A stretch of DNA of 64,000 bases from positions 1-64,000 of the forward strand of contig CAIPQK010000024.1 of NCBI GenBank assembly GCA_903867185.1, written 5' to 3'. Below the pieces are notes generated by a model. The model made no database searches, was not told where the DNA came from, and worked only from the letters and a program-made list of their open reading frames with translations. Within the stretch, counting starts at the first letter, position 1; each line of letters starts with the position of its first letter. The position numbers were made by a program, and so were the translations under genes. This document shows, piece by piece, positions 16,035-25,009 of this stretch. Origin of the DNA: an uncultured Candidatus Nemicrothrix sp. Its GTDB lineage: Bacteria > Actinomycetota > Acidimicrobiia > Acidimicrobiales > Acidimicrobilacustridaceae.

Positions 16035-17191
16035 GTGCGACAGCAATCAGCGCACCTCGTACACGAGTAGGTCGATTGCTTCAATCGGCTCGTGAGCCGA
16101 TGCCGCGTACAACTGACTTCAAGATTCTTTGGGTGCTCATCATCATCCTCAACTTGTTCGGGCTTCTGATGATCCTTTCGGCATCTTCGGTAACGGCTCT
16201 CTATCAATACGGGTCGTCTTGGTATCAATTCCGCTTGCAGGTGGGTTGGTTCGTGCTCGCATGTGGTGCGATGTTCTTCACGAGCCGATTCCCCTACGAG
16301 CAATTGTCGAAGTGGATGAAGCCGCTTCTCTTTGCCACTGCTGGTTTGATGGTCGCCGTTTTGATCCCAGGGCTTGGCGTTTCTGTGAATGGTTCCGCCC
16401 GGTGGCTCGGCTGGGGACCATTGCGGTTGCAGCCTTCGGAATTAGCCAAGCTCGCAGTGATTCTTTACGCCGCCGACACGTTGACCCGTCGCGTCGGTCA
16501 AATCCGCGATTGGAAAGTTGTCATGCGGCCGATTGCGGTTGTCTTTTGCGGCTTTGCGGCGTTGCTGATGCTTCAGCCAAATCTCGGAACCACGATCATT
16601 CTGGCGACGATCGTGTTGGTCATGCTCTATGTGGGGGGCGTCCCAGGAAAGCCGTTGGCGCTTTTCTCGGGATTGCTCGTTGGGCTCGCAACAGTGTTTG
16701 CCTTCACCGAGCCCTATCGGGTGCGTCGGCTGATGGCATTCGCCGACCCATGGGCTGACCCGTTGAATACGGGTTTTCAGACGATTCAAAGTCAAGTGGG
16801 ATTCGCGAATGGTGGCATTCTCGGAACCGGTCTCGGTCAAGGTCGAGCCAAGTGGGGCTTTCTCCCCGAAGCTCATACCGACTTCATCTATGCGATTATC
16901 GGAGAGGAAATTGGCCTCATAGGTTCGGTGCTCGTCATCGGGCTCTTTCTCGCGTTCGCACTCTTCGGCGTCCGTACCGCGCTTCGCGCAAGAGATCGTT
17001 TCGGAATGCTGCTGGCAACCGGAATTACCACATGGATCCTCATCCAAGCCTTCGTGAATGTCGGTGCGTGTGTGGGTGTGCTGCCAATCACTGGTGTTCC
17101 CTTGCCATTCGTTTCGGCAGGCGGATCATCGCTGATCTTCACGATGGCGGCGTCGGGAATCCTGCTCAACATCGCCCGTCAGGAACGCTGA
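16031..17191 (+). CDS. ftsW: Septal peptidoglycan glycosyltransferase FtsW
   Basis: The 386-residue SEDS protein has about ten membrane helices after a cytosolic lead of some 35 residues. Recognisable segments are LMILSASSVTALYQYGSSWY, GSARWLGWGPLRLQPSELAK, MLQPNLGTTII, and the extracytoplasmic loop GGILGTGLGQGRAKWGFLPE with AHTDFIYAIIGEE. The C-terminal region reads TGVPLPFVSAGGSSL. It polymerises lipid II at the septum together with FtsI. The placement within dcw favours FtsW over RodA. ATGA overlap with murD and TGATG overlap with murG. Confidence 0.94.
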   Translation: MSATAISAPRTRVGRLLQSAREPMPRTTDFKILWVLIIILNLFGLLMILSASSVTALYQYGSSWYQFRLQVGWFVLACGAMFFTSRFPYEQLSKWMKPLLFATAGLMVAVLIPGLGVSVNGSARWLGWGPLRLQPSELAKLAVILYAADTLTRRVGQIRDWKVVMRPIAVVFCGFAALLMLQPNLGTTIILATIVLVMLYVGGVPGKPLALFSGLLVGLATVFAFTEPYRVRRLMAFADPWADPLNTGFQTIQSQVGFANGGILGTGLGQGRAKWGFLPEAHTDFIYAIIGEEIGLIGSVLVIGLFLAFALFGVRTALRARDRFGMLLATGITTWILIQAFVNVGACVGVLPITGVPLPFVSAGGSSLIFTMAASGILLNIARQER

Positions 17192-18321
17192 TGGGGGATC
17201 GGCCTGACGCCGATTCCGCCACCTATGTCCTTGTGGCCGGCGGTGGTACTGCTGGACATGTCTTGCCCGGTCTTGCTGTGGCTGCAGCGCTCGTCAATCG
17301 CGGTCATTCGCCGTCAACGATTCACTTCGTTGGCAGTGAACGCGGCCTTGAACGAACACTCGTGCCTGACGCAGGGTTTGCTCTGACGTTATTGCCAGGC
17401 CGCGGTATCCAGCGTCGGCTGACTTTTGAAAATGTTGCAGCTGTCTGGGGTTTGATGCGTGCAGTCGTAAAAGGGATAGTTCTGGTTCGTCGCCGCCGTC
17501 CGAAGGTTGTACTTGTTCTTGGCGGGTACGCGAGCGTCGCGTGCACAGTCGGCGCGTTCATTTGGCGAGTGCCGATCGTCGTGATGGAACAAAATGCGCG
17601 TGCCGGTGCGGCCAACAGGCTTGCCGGTCGATTCGCGAAAGCCAGTGCCGTTCCCTTTATCGAGACTGACCTTCCCCGCAGCGTGGTTACTGGCAACCCT
17701 GTTCGAGCTGAGGTACTTGCCATAAACCGGAGTGCAGATCGCGAAACCGCGAGAGCGTCACTGGGAGTTGGCGTAGGTCGAACGTTCATTGCGGTCGTGA
17801 CGGGTTCGCTTGGGTCGCGAAACGTGAATGATGCGGTTCTTGCAGCGCTACCAAAGTGGTCGACGCGCACCGACCTCGCCATCCGTCATGTCATCGGTTC
17901 GCGAGACTGGGAATCGGTTCAGGACAGGCTTCCCCAGACCGACGGGCTTGAGTACGTAGCGGTGCGCTACGAAGACCGTATGGAAACCGTTCTGGCCGCT
18001 GCCGACCTGCTCATCGGCCGCGCTGGTGGAACGACTGTTGCCGAGCTTGCCGAGGTTGGGGTGGCCAGCGTCCTTGTGCCGCTTCCGCAGGCACCTCGCG
18101 ATCACCAGACCGCCAATGCCGCCGCGCTTGTGCGTGCTGGAGCGGCAGTACTCATTCCCGATAGTGAACTTGATGGAGATCGGCTGGTCTCCGAGGTCGA
18201 ACCGCTTCTCGGGTCCCCAGATCGTTTCGAGCGAATGGGCATTGCTGCGCACACGTTGGCCCAACCCCATGCTGCCGACAGCGTCGCCGAACTCGTGGAG
18301 CGTCATGCCCGCCGCGGTTGA
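17191..18321 (+). CDS. murG: UDP-GlcNAc transferase MurG
   Basis: The 376-residue GT28 enzyme makes lipid II by adding GlcNAc to lipid I at the inner membrane face. It has the N-terminal glycine loop VAGGGTAGHVLPGLAVA, then EQNARAGAANRL, GSLGSRNVND, and the donor-binding RAGGTTVAELAEVGVASVLVPLP. The ATG at 17191 shares its A with the ftsW stop. The gene runs 17 bases into murC, the longest same-strand overlap in the cluster. Confidence 0.95.
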   Translation: MGDRPDADSATYVLVAGGGTAGHVLPGLAVAAALVNRGHSPSTIHFVGSERGLERTLVPDAGFALTLLPGRGIQRRLTFENVAAVWGLMRAVVKGIVLVRRRRPKVVLVLGGYASVACTVGAFIWRVPIVVMEQNARAGAANRLAGRFAKASAVPFIETDLPRSVVTGNPVRAEVLAINRSADRETARASLGVGVGRTFIAVVTGSLGSRNVNDAVLAALPKWSTRTDLAIRHVIGSRDWESVQDRLPQTDGLEYVAVRYEDRMETVLAAADLLIGRAGGTTVAELAEVGVASVLVPLPQAPRDHQTANAAALVRAGAAVLIPDSELDGDRLVSEVEPLLGSPDRFERMGIAAHTLAQPHAADSVAELVERHARRG

Positions 18322-19714
18322 GAGCGATCCGGTTCCCTCGCTCGCACAGCGCCGGTCGATTCATGTACTTGGCGTGGGCGGACCAGGAATGTCCGCGATT
18401 GCATCGGCGCTCGTGGGAATGGGTCATTCCGTATCGGGGAGCGACATCGTCGAGTCAGCGGTTCTGGAGCGACTCCGTTCCGAGGGCATTGTCGTCACTG
18501 TCGGCCACAGCCCCGGCAATATCGGTGTCGATGTCGAATTCCTCGCAGTATCGACTGCGATTCCCGAAAACAATCTCGAAATCGTCGCAGCGCGAGCACG
18601 CTCACTTCCTGTGGTTCGTCGGAGCGCGCTGTTGCCAGCGATAGCAGCAGAGCGTCGAACCGTTGCTGTGACCGGCACACACGGGAAGACGACGACATCA
18701 TCGATGCTCGCCCTCATACTTCTCGCCGCCGGTCTTGATCCGTCGTTCCTCATTGGCGGCGAAATCAGTCAACTCGGCACCAATGCGAAATGGTCAGATG
18801 GCGAGTGGTTTGTTCTTGAGGCCGATGAAAGTGATGGCTCAGGTTTTTCGATCGACCATGAAGCATTGATAGTTACCAACATCGAAGCCGACCACCTTGA
18901 GTTTCACGGCTCGTTCGAAAACCTGTATCGAGCATTCGAACGCTTCATAGCGTCGACGAGCGGACCAGTCGTGTTGTGTGCAGATGACCCCAATACCGCT
19001 CGTATCGCGCGCGGCACGAACGCGATTACTTACGGACTCTCCGATGAAGCAACTGTTCGCATCGTTGGACTTGAAGGTTCGCGCTCTGGAGTCGATTTCA
19101 CGGTTGTTGTCGGCGGAGAGGAACTGGGTCGGGTTCATGTCCCGGTTCCTGGTACTCATAATGCGCTCAACGCGTGCGCGGCAATTGCACTCGCACTGCA
19201 ACTAGGCGTGTCGTTCGATGACTGTGCTGCGGCACTCGCAATGTTTGGTGGGGTTGGTCGTCGTTTCGAACCGAAAGGCGATGCGAATGGGATTGTCTTT
19301 ATTGACGATTACGCCCACCTACCTACGGAGATAGCGGCAGCTATTTCGGCTGGACGCGATGGCGATTGGGAACGGCTTGTTGTTGTCTTTCAACCGCACC
19401 GATACAGCAGAACACAAACGCTCTGGCAGGACTACGCCAATGCGTTCGAAGACGCTGATCTTCTTGTACTCACTGGCATCTATGCGGCCGGCGAGGAACC
19501 GCGTGCAGGAGTCACAGGTCAACTCATTGTCGATGCAGTGACAACTGCACATCCGGAAAAGGATGTGCAGTACGTGGCTGAACGAGAATCGCTGGCAGCG
19601 GTCCTCGCGTCCGAACTGCGCTCCGGCGACTTGTGTCTGACGCTTGGTGCGGGCGATATCACCGTGCTTGCCGATGAAATTCTTCTGCTCCTTCAACAAG
19701 GAAGCGCGTTGTGA
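18305..19714 (+). CDS. murC: UDP-MurNAc:L-alanine ligase MurC
   Basis: The 469-residue Mur ligase adds L-alanine to UDP-MurNAc. The N-terminal dinucleotide fold (IHVLGVGGPGMSAIASAL) starts at about residue 19, the ATP loop VTGTHGKTTTSSML lies at about residues 120-133, then NIEADHLEFHGS, FIDDYAHLPTEI and VFQPHRYSRTQTL. The start at 18305 lies inside murG and gives a normal N-terminus. A later start would trim only a poorly conserved lead. It overlaps murB by 4 bases. Confidence 0.94.
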   Translation: MPAAVESDPVPSLAQRRSIHVLGVGGPGMSAIASALVGMGHSVSGSDIVESAVLERLRSEGIVVTVGHSPGNIGVDVEFLAVSTAIPENNLEIVAARARSLPVVRRSALLPAIAAERRTVAVTGTHGKTTTSSMLALILLAAGLDPSFLIGGEISQLGTNAKWSDGEWFVLEADESDGSGFSIDHEALIVTNIEADHLEFHGSFENLYRAFERFIASTSGPVVLCADDPNTARIARGTNAITYGLSDEATVRIVGLEGSRSGVDFTVVVGGEELGRVHVPVPGTHNALNACAAIALALQLGVSFDDCAAALAMFGGVGRRFEPKGDANGIVFIDDYAHLPTEIAAAISAGRDGDWERLVVVFQPHRYSRTQTLWQDYANAFEDADLLVLTGIYAAGEEPRAGVTGQLIVDAVTTAHPEKDVQYVAERESLAAVLASELRSGDLCLTLGAGDITVLADEILLLLQQGSAL

Positions 19715-20667
19715 CCATCGAATCTGTTTTCGCAGCGTTACAAACCGATTTCGGCGATCGTGTTGTGCGTGACGCGGGTCTGGGTGAGCTCACGACCTAT
19801 CGGGTTGGTGGTCGGGCAGCTCTTCGCGTTCGTGCCGAATCGCCCGACGATGTCAGTTCGATTGGCAAGGTCATCGCAAAATTCGGTTCCGCGTTTGCTG
19901 TCATTGGTCGTGGCTCAAATTTGCTAGTCGCCGACGAGGGATTCCACGGGATCGTTGTCACGCTTGGCGAGGGATTAGCCGGCATCACGATTACCGGAAC
20001 CACGGTGCACGCTGGTGGAGCGGCCTTGCTGCCAGTCGTCGCTCGCAGAACTGCAGCCGCTGGACTCACCGGATTCGAATGGGCCGTTGGAGTTCCCGGT
20101 TCCATCGGCGGCGCGGTTCGGATGAATGCTGGTGGTCACGGTTCTGACATGACAGAAGGGCTCGTCGGGGTCCGCGTGGTAGATCTTGCGAGCGGCGACC
20201 ATAGAGAGATGTCTTTGGCCGACCTCGGATTGGGATTCCGCTCCTCAATGCTCGGGCGTTCACTAGTGGTCACCGATGTTGAACTTGCTCTTTCGGCGGG
20301 CGACAGAGCGACCGCCGAGACGGAAATTTCAGAAATTGTGCGCTGGCGGCGCGAAAACCAGCCAGGTGGAGCGAATGCCGGATCGGTCTTCGTCAATCCG
20401 CTTCCCGATTCGGCGGGTCGACTCGTCGATGAGGCGGGGGCGAAAGGTGTACGCCTCCGTTCTGCGGAGGTATCGACCAAGCATGCCAATTTCATTCAGG
20501 TGGACGATGGTGGTTCGGCCAATGATGTCGCCGAACTCATGGCGCTTGTTCGTTCCCAGGTGCACGAGCGGACAGGCGTTGACCTGCATGCGGAAACCCA
20601 TTTCCTTGGGTTCTCGGCTGAAGTAGCTGACGCTGCTGGTGCGCGGCGAGTTGAGGCGACCAACTAA
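19711..20667 (+). CDS. murB: UDP-N-acetylenolpyruvoylglucosamine reductase MurB
   Basis: The 318-residue flavoenzyme reduces the enolpyruvyl group to make UDP-MurNAc. FAD-binding segments are TTYRVGGRAALRV and GRGSNLLVADEGFHG. GFEWAVGVPGSIGGAVRMNAGGHG follows, and NQPGGANAGSVFVNP contains the serine that donates a proton. The ending STKHANFIQVDDGGSANDV is typical of type I MurB. Start is GTG, overlapping murC by 4 bases. The stop shares one base with the ftsQ ATG. Confidence 0.94.
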   Translation: MTIESVFAALQTDFGDRVVRDAGLGELTTYRVGGRAALRVRAESPDDVSSIGKVIAKFGSAFAVIGRGSNLLVADEGFHGIVVTLGEGLAGITITGTTVHAGGAALLPVVARRTAAAGLTGFEWAVGVPGSIGGAVRMNAGGHGSDMTEGLVGVRVVDLASGDHREMSLADLGLGFRSSMLGRSLVVTDVELALSAGDRATAETEISEIVRWRRENQPGGANAGSVFVNPLPDSAGRLVDEAGAKGVRLRSAEVSTKHANFIQVDDGGSANDVAELMALVRSQVHERTGVDLHAETHFLGFSAEVADAAGARRVEATN

Positions 20668-21458
20668 TGGCAAGTCGAGTCCTTGATCGTTCCGCCGCAG
20701 AAGTGAAGATCGATCCGCGAATCGCGGCGCGACGCGACGCGGTTCAGAACGAAAAGCGACGTCGACGCGGTCGCTGGTGGCTTGTGGCTGCGATTGTCGT
20801 GGCGGTCCTCGTCGGAGCTTGGTTCATTACCCGCACACCATTGCTTGATGTCGATCGGATAAAGGTCGATGGCGCAACGGTGACGACGGCCGAGGACATC
20901 ATCAGTTCCTCCGGAATTCGTCCTGGCGAAGCGCTTCTCGAAATCGACGCGTCTGCGTCTGCGTCTCGTATTCGTCAGCTGCCGCATATTGCATCTGCTT
21001 TGGTTGTCCGGAACTGGAACGGAACGATTGCGATCACTGTGACCGAACGAGTGCCGGTCGCTCTCGCCGTGGGAGCCGATGGTGTGGCGATGCTGATTGA
21101 CGGGTCCGGCAGAGTGATCGGGACTCATGTGGCCGGTGACGGTGTGGAGACGGTGCTGATGGGCGTCGAGGCCGGGTCTGCCGGAACGTCGGTTGAGGGT
21201 GTCTCGGGCGCCCTCGAGGCGGCGTCGTTGCTTACGCCGGGGATGCGAAACCGAATCGCCGGGATCGCTACCGCTCCTGATGGATCACTCAATCTGACGT
21301 TGACCCCCCAGGGGATCGTCATTATGGGGCCGCCGACAGACCTACCGGCCAAGGTCGACTCGTTGCGAATAGTGATGGGTCAGGTCGACCAACGGGACCT
21401 TGCCAGCATCAATGTGGTTAATCCCACGACCCCTGTGGTTGTGAGAACCCCGAAATAG
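20667..21458 (+). CDS. ftsQ: Cell division protein FtsQ
   Basis: The 263-residue bitopic protein has a basic cytosolic lead ending RRRGRWW, one membrane helix (about residues 37-54), then the POTRA domain (RTPLLDVDRIKVDGATVTTAEDIISSSGIRPGEALLEI) and the FtsQ domain with VTERVPVALAV. It recruits later divisome proteins and holds FtsL/FtsB. Its place between murB and ftsZ is standard. No ddl gene is present here. An 81-base gap with a weak GCCCC/GGGGC dyad at its start follows before ftsZ. Confidence 0.92.
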   Translation: MASRVLDRSAAEVKIDPRIAARRDAVQNEKRRRRGRWWLVAAIVVAVLVGAWFITRTPLLDVDRIKVDGATVTTAEDIISSSGIRPGEALLEIDASASASRIRQLPHIASALVVRNWNGTIAITVTERVPVALAVGADGVAMLIDGSGRVIGTHVAGDGVETVLMGVEAGSAGTSVEGVSGALEAASLLTPGMRNRIAGIATAPDGSLNLTLTPQGIVIMGPPTDLPAKVDSLRIVMGQVDQRDLASINVVNPTTPVVVRTPK

Positions 21459-21539
21459 CCCCTTGGGGCGAGTAACCTCGGTCCAGTTCTTGTACCTCGT
21501 TCCAAAGTCCGTCCTGCATTTCTCTCGAAGGAGCTCCCC

Positions 21540-22607
21540 ATGGCCGCCAGTCCGCAGAACTACCTCGCGGTGATCAAGGTCGTAGGCGTCGGTGGTGGTG
21601 GCGTAAACGCCGTCAATCGCATGATCGACGCCGGTCTCAAGGGAGTCGAGTTCATCGCAGTCAACACCGATGCGCAGGCGCTTCTCATGAGCGATGCCGA
21701 CATCAAACTCGATATTGGCCGTGACCTCACGAAGGGCCTTGGCGCAGGCTCCGATCCAGAAATTGGTCGGGCTGCGGCCGAAGGGCACATCGACGAAATC
21801 GAAGAAGCCCTCAAGGGCGCCGACATGGTTTTCATCACTGCCGGCAAGGGCGGAGGCACCGGCACTGGTGCCGCGCCGGTTATTGCTCAGGTGGCGAAGA
21901 GCCTTGGTGCACTCACCATTGGTGTTGTCACCCGTCCGTTTGGGTTCGAAGGCAAACGTCGTTCCACCCAAGCCGATACCGGAATCAAGACGCTGAAAGA
22001 AAAAGTCGACACCCTCATCGTCATTCCGAACGATCGACTCCTTTCGGTCTCGAATGACAAGACCTCAGTCCTCAATGCCTTCAAGATGGCCGACGAGGTT
22101 CTCCTGCAGGGTGTCCAGGGCATTACCGACCTCATCACGACACCAGGTCTGATCAACACCGACTTTGCTGACGTCAAGATGATCATGAGCGATGCCGGTT
22201 CGGCCCTCATGGGAATCGGTTACGGCTCAGGCGAGGGTCGAGCAGTGGCCGCAGCGAAGGCCGCGATTTCCTCACCGTTGCTTGAAGCTTCCATCGAGGG
22301 CGCTCGCGGCATTCTCCTCACAATTGCCGGTGGCAGCGATCTCGGCCTTTTCGAGGTCAATGAAGCCGCGGAGATCATTCACGGGGTTGCTCATGTCGAC
22401 GCCAACATCATTTTCGGAACGGTGATCGACGACGAAATGGGCGACGAAGTCCGTGTCACCGTCATCGCTGCTGGCTTCGACCGCTGGGACGGCGAGGTTC
22501 GCGCTGGTCGCGGCCGCGACGATCGACCGATTGCTCGTGATGTGTTCTCCACCGACGACGACCTTGATGACGATGGCAACTTCGACGTCCCATCGTTCCT
22601 TCAGTAG
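21540..22607 (+). CDS. ftsZ: Cell division GTPase FtsZ
   Basis: The 355-residue tubulin homologue forms the Z ring. It has [15 protein letters not shown] and the tubulin signature GGGTGTG at residues 104-110. The T7 loop segment is [20 protein letters not shown], with both catalytic acidic residues present. The residue before GGGTGTG is Lys103 where almost all FtsZ proteins I recall have Met (AGMGGGTGTG). The acidic linker is short (about 30 residues) and the C-terminal peptide ends FDVPSFLQ, the anchor for SepF. The ATG has a strong site, GAAGGAG (21528-21534). It is the central target of the sepF and divIVA neighbours. Confidence 0.96.
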   Translation: MAASPQNYLAVIKVVGVGGGGVNAVNRMIDAGLKGVEFIAVNTDAQALLMSDADIKLDIGRDLTKGLGAGSDPEIGRAAAEGHIDEIEEALKGADMVFITAGKGGGTGTGAAPVIAQVAKSLGALTIGVVTRPFGFEGKRRSTQADTGIKTLKEKVDTLIVIPNDRLLSVSNDKTSVLNAFKMADEVLLQGVQGITDLITTPGLINTDFADVKMIMSDAGSALMGIGYGSGEGRAVAAAKAAISSPLLEASIEGARGILLTIAGGSDLGLFEVNEAAEIIHGVAHVDANIIFGTVIDDEMGDEVRVTVIAAGFDRWDGEVRAGRGRDDRPIARDVFSTDDDLDDDGNFDVPSFLQ

Positions 22608-22624
22608 TCGTCGTCTCCGCCCCG

Positions 22625-23314
22625 GTGCGGGTTTTTGATCGAGCGCTCGGTAACGGGCGCTCGATACGCGTCCGGTGGACCGATCGAACCGACGGCGACC
22701 TCGCGATCGGCGCTGCGTCATCTGAACAAGATGAACGCCGAAATGCCGTCACCGACCATCGGTGGGTGTGGCTTGAACAAGTGCATGGCGACCGTTGCAT
22801 CGATTGCGATGAGGTTGGAGTCGACGCAGCAAGAGGGGCCGAAGCCGATGCGGTTGTGACAGCGCAACCAAATCTCGCGCTCGCAATCCACACTGCAGAT
22901 TGCGTGCCGATTGCGTTGTGGTCCGAAGACGGTGTCCTCGGCGCAGTGCACGCGGGCTGGCGCGGACTTGAGGCCGGCATCATCGAGTCATGTGTTCGAC
23001 TTTTACGAACGAAAAGTTCCGAACCCATTTCTGCAGTCATCGGACCATCGATTGGTCCAGAGTGCTACGAATTCGGTGAAGTGGATCTTGAACGTTTGAG
23101 CGCAAAATTTGGTCCCAGCGTTCGAGCCCTCACGAGCGAAGGGCGACCTGCACTCGATGTTCGCTGTGGAATTCGAAATGAACTTGCCCGCTTGAATGTG
23201 GCCATTGTTTTTGAAGATGACACGTGCACGTCCTGTGATCAACGGATGTATTCGTTTCGCGGACGTGGGGAGTCAGGTCGCCAGGCACTTGTCGTATGGA
23301 GCGAGAGCGCATGA
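22625..23314 (+). CDS. pgeF: Peptidoglycan editing factor PgeF / LACC1-like (YfiH)
   Basis: The 229-residue protein of the YfiH/LACC1 family has the ordered motifs EQVHGDRC, AIHTADCVPIALW, GAVHAGWRGLEAG, IGPSIGPECYEF and C-terminal CTSCDQRMYSFRGRGESGRQ. The Cys/His residues build the metal site. Members act as purine nucleoside phosphorylases, laccase-like oxidases or peptidoglycan editing enzymes, and the gene often follows ftsZ. The GTG at 22625 has no clear ribosome binding site and overlaps a weak terminator-like CCCG/CGGG hairpin with TTTTT (22621-22636). The N-terminus is therefore the least certain part. Confidence 0.87.
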   Translation: MRVFDRALGNGRSIRVRWTDRTDGDLAIGAASSEQDERRNAVTDHRWVWLEQVHGDRCIDCDEVGVDAARGAEADAVVTAQPNLALAIHTADCVPIALWSEDGVLGAVHAGWRGLEAGIIESCVRLLRTKSSEPISAVIGPSIGPECYEFGEVDLERLSAKFGPSVRALTSEGRPALDVRCGIRNELARLNVAIVFEDDTCTSCDQRMYSFRGRGESGRQALVVWSESA

Positions 23315-23988
23315 GTACTGAAGTCGATGCACTGCTTGTCGCCGAACGAGTTTCCACACTGCAGCACCACCTTGCGGCCCTTGCTCCTGAAAACTCAGTT
23401 GGCATCGTCGCGGTCACAAAAGGATTCGGCGTCGACGCGCCACGCGCTGCATTGGCGGCGGGCCTCACGATGGTGGGGGAAAACTACGCACAGGAATTGA
23501 TCGCGAAACATGAAGAACTGACTCCGGAAGAACGAGAGCAGATCCAGTGGCATTTCTTGGGGCGGCTTCAGCGGAACAAGGTGCGTTCCCTCGCGCCCAT
23601 CGTTTCGGTATGGCAGAGCGTCGATCGAGTTGAACTCATCGACGAAATCGCGCGCCGGTCAGCGGGGGCCCGCATCATGATTCAACTGAATATCTCTGGC
23701 GAGCCTCAGAAGGGCGGTGCTGCGCTGGGCGACTGCGGGTCGCTGGTCCGAAGCGCTCAAGGAAATGGTCTGGTTGTGGTCGGTCTTATGGGAGTGGGAG
23801 CGGCCGAGGATGAGTCCACTTCTCGTGACGGGTTTCGACAGCTCGTCCAGTTAGCTGAAGAACTTGGGCTCCCAGAACGCTCGATCGGGATGTCTGCCGA
23901 TCTCGATCTTGCGGTGGCCGAGGGCTCAACCATGGTCCGGGTAGGGACTGCCCTCTTTGGCGCTCGTGGCCCCAGAATCGCTGGTTAG
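23311..23988 (+). CDS. yggS: YggS-family pyridoxal phosphate homeostasis protein
   Basis: The 225-residue single-domain PLP protein shows GIVAVTKGFGVDA with the cofactor Lys. It continues GENYAQELIAK, WHFLGRLQRNKVRSL, INISGEPQKGG, LMGVGAA and the ending SMGMSADLDLA-like segment SIGMSADLDLAVAEGSTMVRVGT. It binds PLP without known catalysis and keeps B6 and amino acid pools balanced. Next to pgeF and sepF this is the common Gram-positive order. The ATG at 23311 overlaps pgeF as ATGA. Confidence 0.9.
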   Translation: MSTEVDALLVAERVSTLQHHLAALAPENSVGIVAVTKGFGVDAPRAALAAGLTMVGENYAQELIAKHEELTPEEREQIQWHFLGRLQRNKVRSLAPIVSVWQSVDRVELIDEIARRSAGARIMIQLNISGEPQKGGAALGDCGSLVRSAQGNGLVVVGLMGVGAAEDESTSRDGFRQLVQLAEELGLPERSIGMSADLDLAVAEGSTMVRVGTALFGARGPRIAG

Positions 23989-24062
23989 CCACGGTACCTA
24001 GGGGTGCCGAATCGGTGAATGTTCGCGATCGCCGCTGAGCAACTACCCTTCCGGGTCGGACC

Positions 24063-24079
24063 GGGGGAGAGTTTCCCCC
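24063..24079 (+). promoter_or_regulatory. Hairpin just upstream of the sepF ribosome binding site
   Basis: GGGGGA (24063-24068) pairs with TCCCCC (24074-24079) around a 5-base loop, ending 4 bases before the GGAGGG site of sepF. There is no T-tract. It could modulate sepF translation or be a chance dyad. Confidence 0.3.
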
Positions 24080-24093
24080 ATACGGAGGGTCAG

Positions 24094-24684
24094 ATGTCTT
24101 CGATGTGGCGCAATGCCATGGTGTACCTCGGGCTTGGACCCGACGATGAGTACGACGACTATGCGGCGTCCCCGGACGATCGCCCGTTGCCGCCACTTCC
24201 TTCTCAGGTGGTTCGTCAAACACCTCGTCCAACAGGGACCGTTCGACCGCGCCCGCAAGCATCAGCAGGCGCAGTTCTGTCCACTCCTCCGGAGGCCGGT
24301 GAAGTTTCGGCGGTGCGCCCCGTTCCCGCCCCGTCTGCACTCTCTGCAAACCGCGGTTTTGAAGATGCCTCGAAGCCTCGGGTTCGTGCTGTTCCTCGTC
24401 GACAGTCGGTGCGGCCACATTTGGTAACGCCGACATCGTTTAACCAGGCGCAAGACATCGCCGACAACTTCAAAGCCGGTAGCGCTGTTGCGATGGATCT
24501 CTATGACGCCGACCGCGATCTTTCCCGTCGTCTGATCGATTTCTCGAGCGGCCTTTGCTATGGGCTCGGCGGCAACATGGAGAAGGTCGCCGCCACGGTG
24601 TACCTGATTCTTCCGGTCGGTGTCGAGGTTCCGGCCGAAGAACGCGCGTTGCTTGCCGATCGCTCAAACGACGACGATTATTGA
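24094..24684 (+). CDS. sepF: Cell division protein SepF
   Basis: The 196-residue protein begins MSSMWRNAMVYLGLGPDDEYDDY, the amphipathic membrane-binding helix and acidic stretch typical of SepF. A Pro/Arg-rich linker of about 80 residues follows, then the C-terminal domain (PTSFNQAQDIADNFKAGSAV, LIDFSSGLCYGLGG). SepF tethers FtsZ to the membrane in bacteria that lack FtsA, and no ftsA gene is present in this cluster. The ATG at 24094 follows ACGGAGGG (24082-24089). An earlier in-frame ATG at 24019 is rejected. Confidence 0.92.
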   Translation: MSSMWRNAMVYLGLGPDDEYDDYAASPDDRPLPPLPSQVVRQTPRPTGTVRPRPQASAGAVLSTPPEAGEVSAVRPVPAPSALSANRGFEDASKPRVRAVPRRQSVRPHLVTPTSFNQAQDIADNFKAGSAVAMDLYDADRDLSRRLIDFSSGLCYGLGGNMEKVAATVYLILPVGVEVPAEERALLADRSNDDDY

Positions 24685-24693
24685 TCCACTGTC

Positions 24694-24954
24694 GTGTTCT
24701 GGGTACTGATTCATTACGTCGCTCAATTGTTTTTGCTGTGCCTGCTCGGACGGATCGTCCTCAGCTGGTTTCCGCCTTCGGGCCCCGGACCAATAGAGAC
24801 GCTTCGACAGGTCCTCTACCGCGTCACTGAGCCAGTTCTTGGGCCGATCCGCGCCTTACTTCCCCCGGTCCGCATGGGCGGAATGGGGCTCGACCTTTCC
24901 CCGATGATTGTCTTTATCGGGCTGGAAATCCTGCTGGCATGGTTACCCAGCTGA
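24694..24954 (+). CDS. YggT family membrane protein
   Basis: The 86-residue protein has two membrane helices (about residues 2-25 and 63-84) joined by the conserved loop FPPSGPGPIETLRQVLYRVTEPVLGPIRALLPP. This is the YggT pattern, found between sepF and divIVA in many Gram-positives. Its role is unclear; links to envelope and osmotic stress have been suggested for the family. Start is GTG, 10 bases after sepF. Confidence 0.88.
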   Translation: MFWVLIHYVAQLFLLCLLGRIVLSWFPPSGPGPIETLRQVLYRVTEPVLGPIRALLPPVRMGGMGLDLSPMIVFIGLEILLAWLPS

Positions 24955-24996
24955 ACTCAATCTGGGTTCGTTGATACCCGAGCCGTGTTCGGCCGA

Positions 24997-25002
24997 TACC
25001 AT
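24997..25002 (+). promoter_or_regulatory. Leaderless -10 element TACCAT for divIVA
   Basis: TACCAT ends 7 bases before the divIVA ATG at 25010 and no ribosome binding site is visible. TTGATA at 24971-24976 could be a -35 with a long spacer. The gene may therefore be transcribed apart from the rest of the dcw cluster. Confidence 0.5.
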
Positions 25003-25009
25003 CGCCGCC

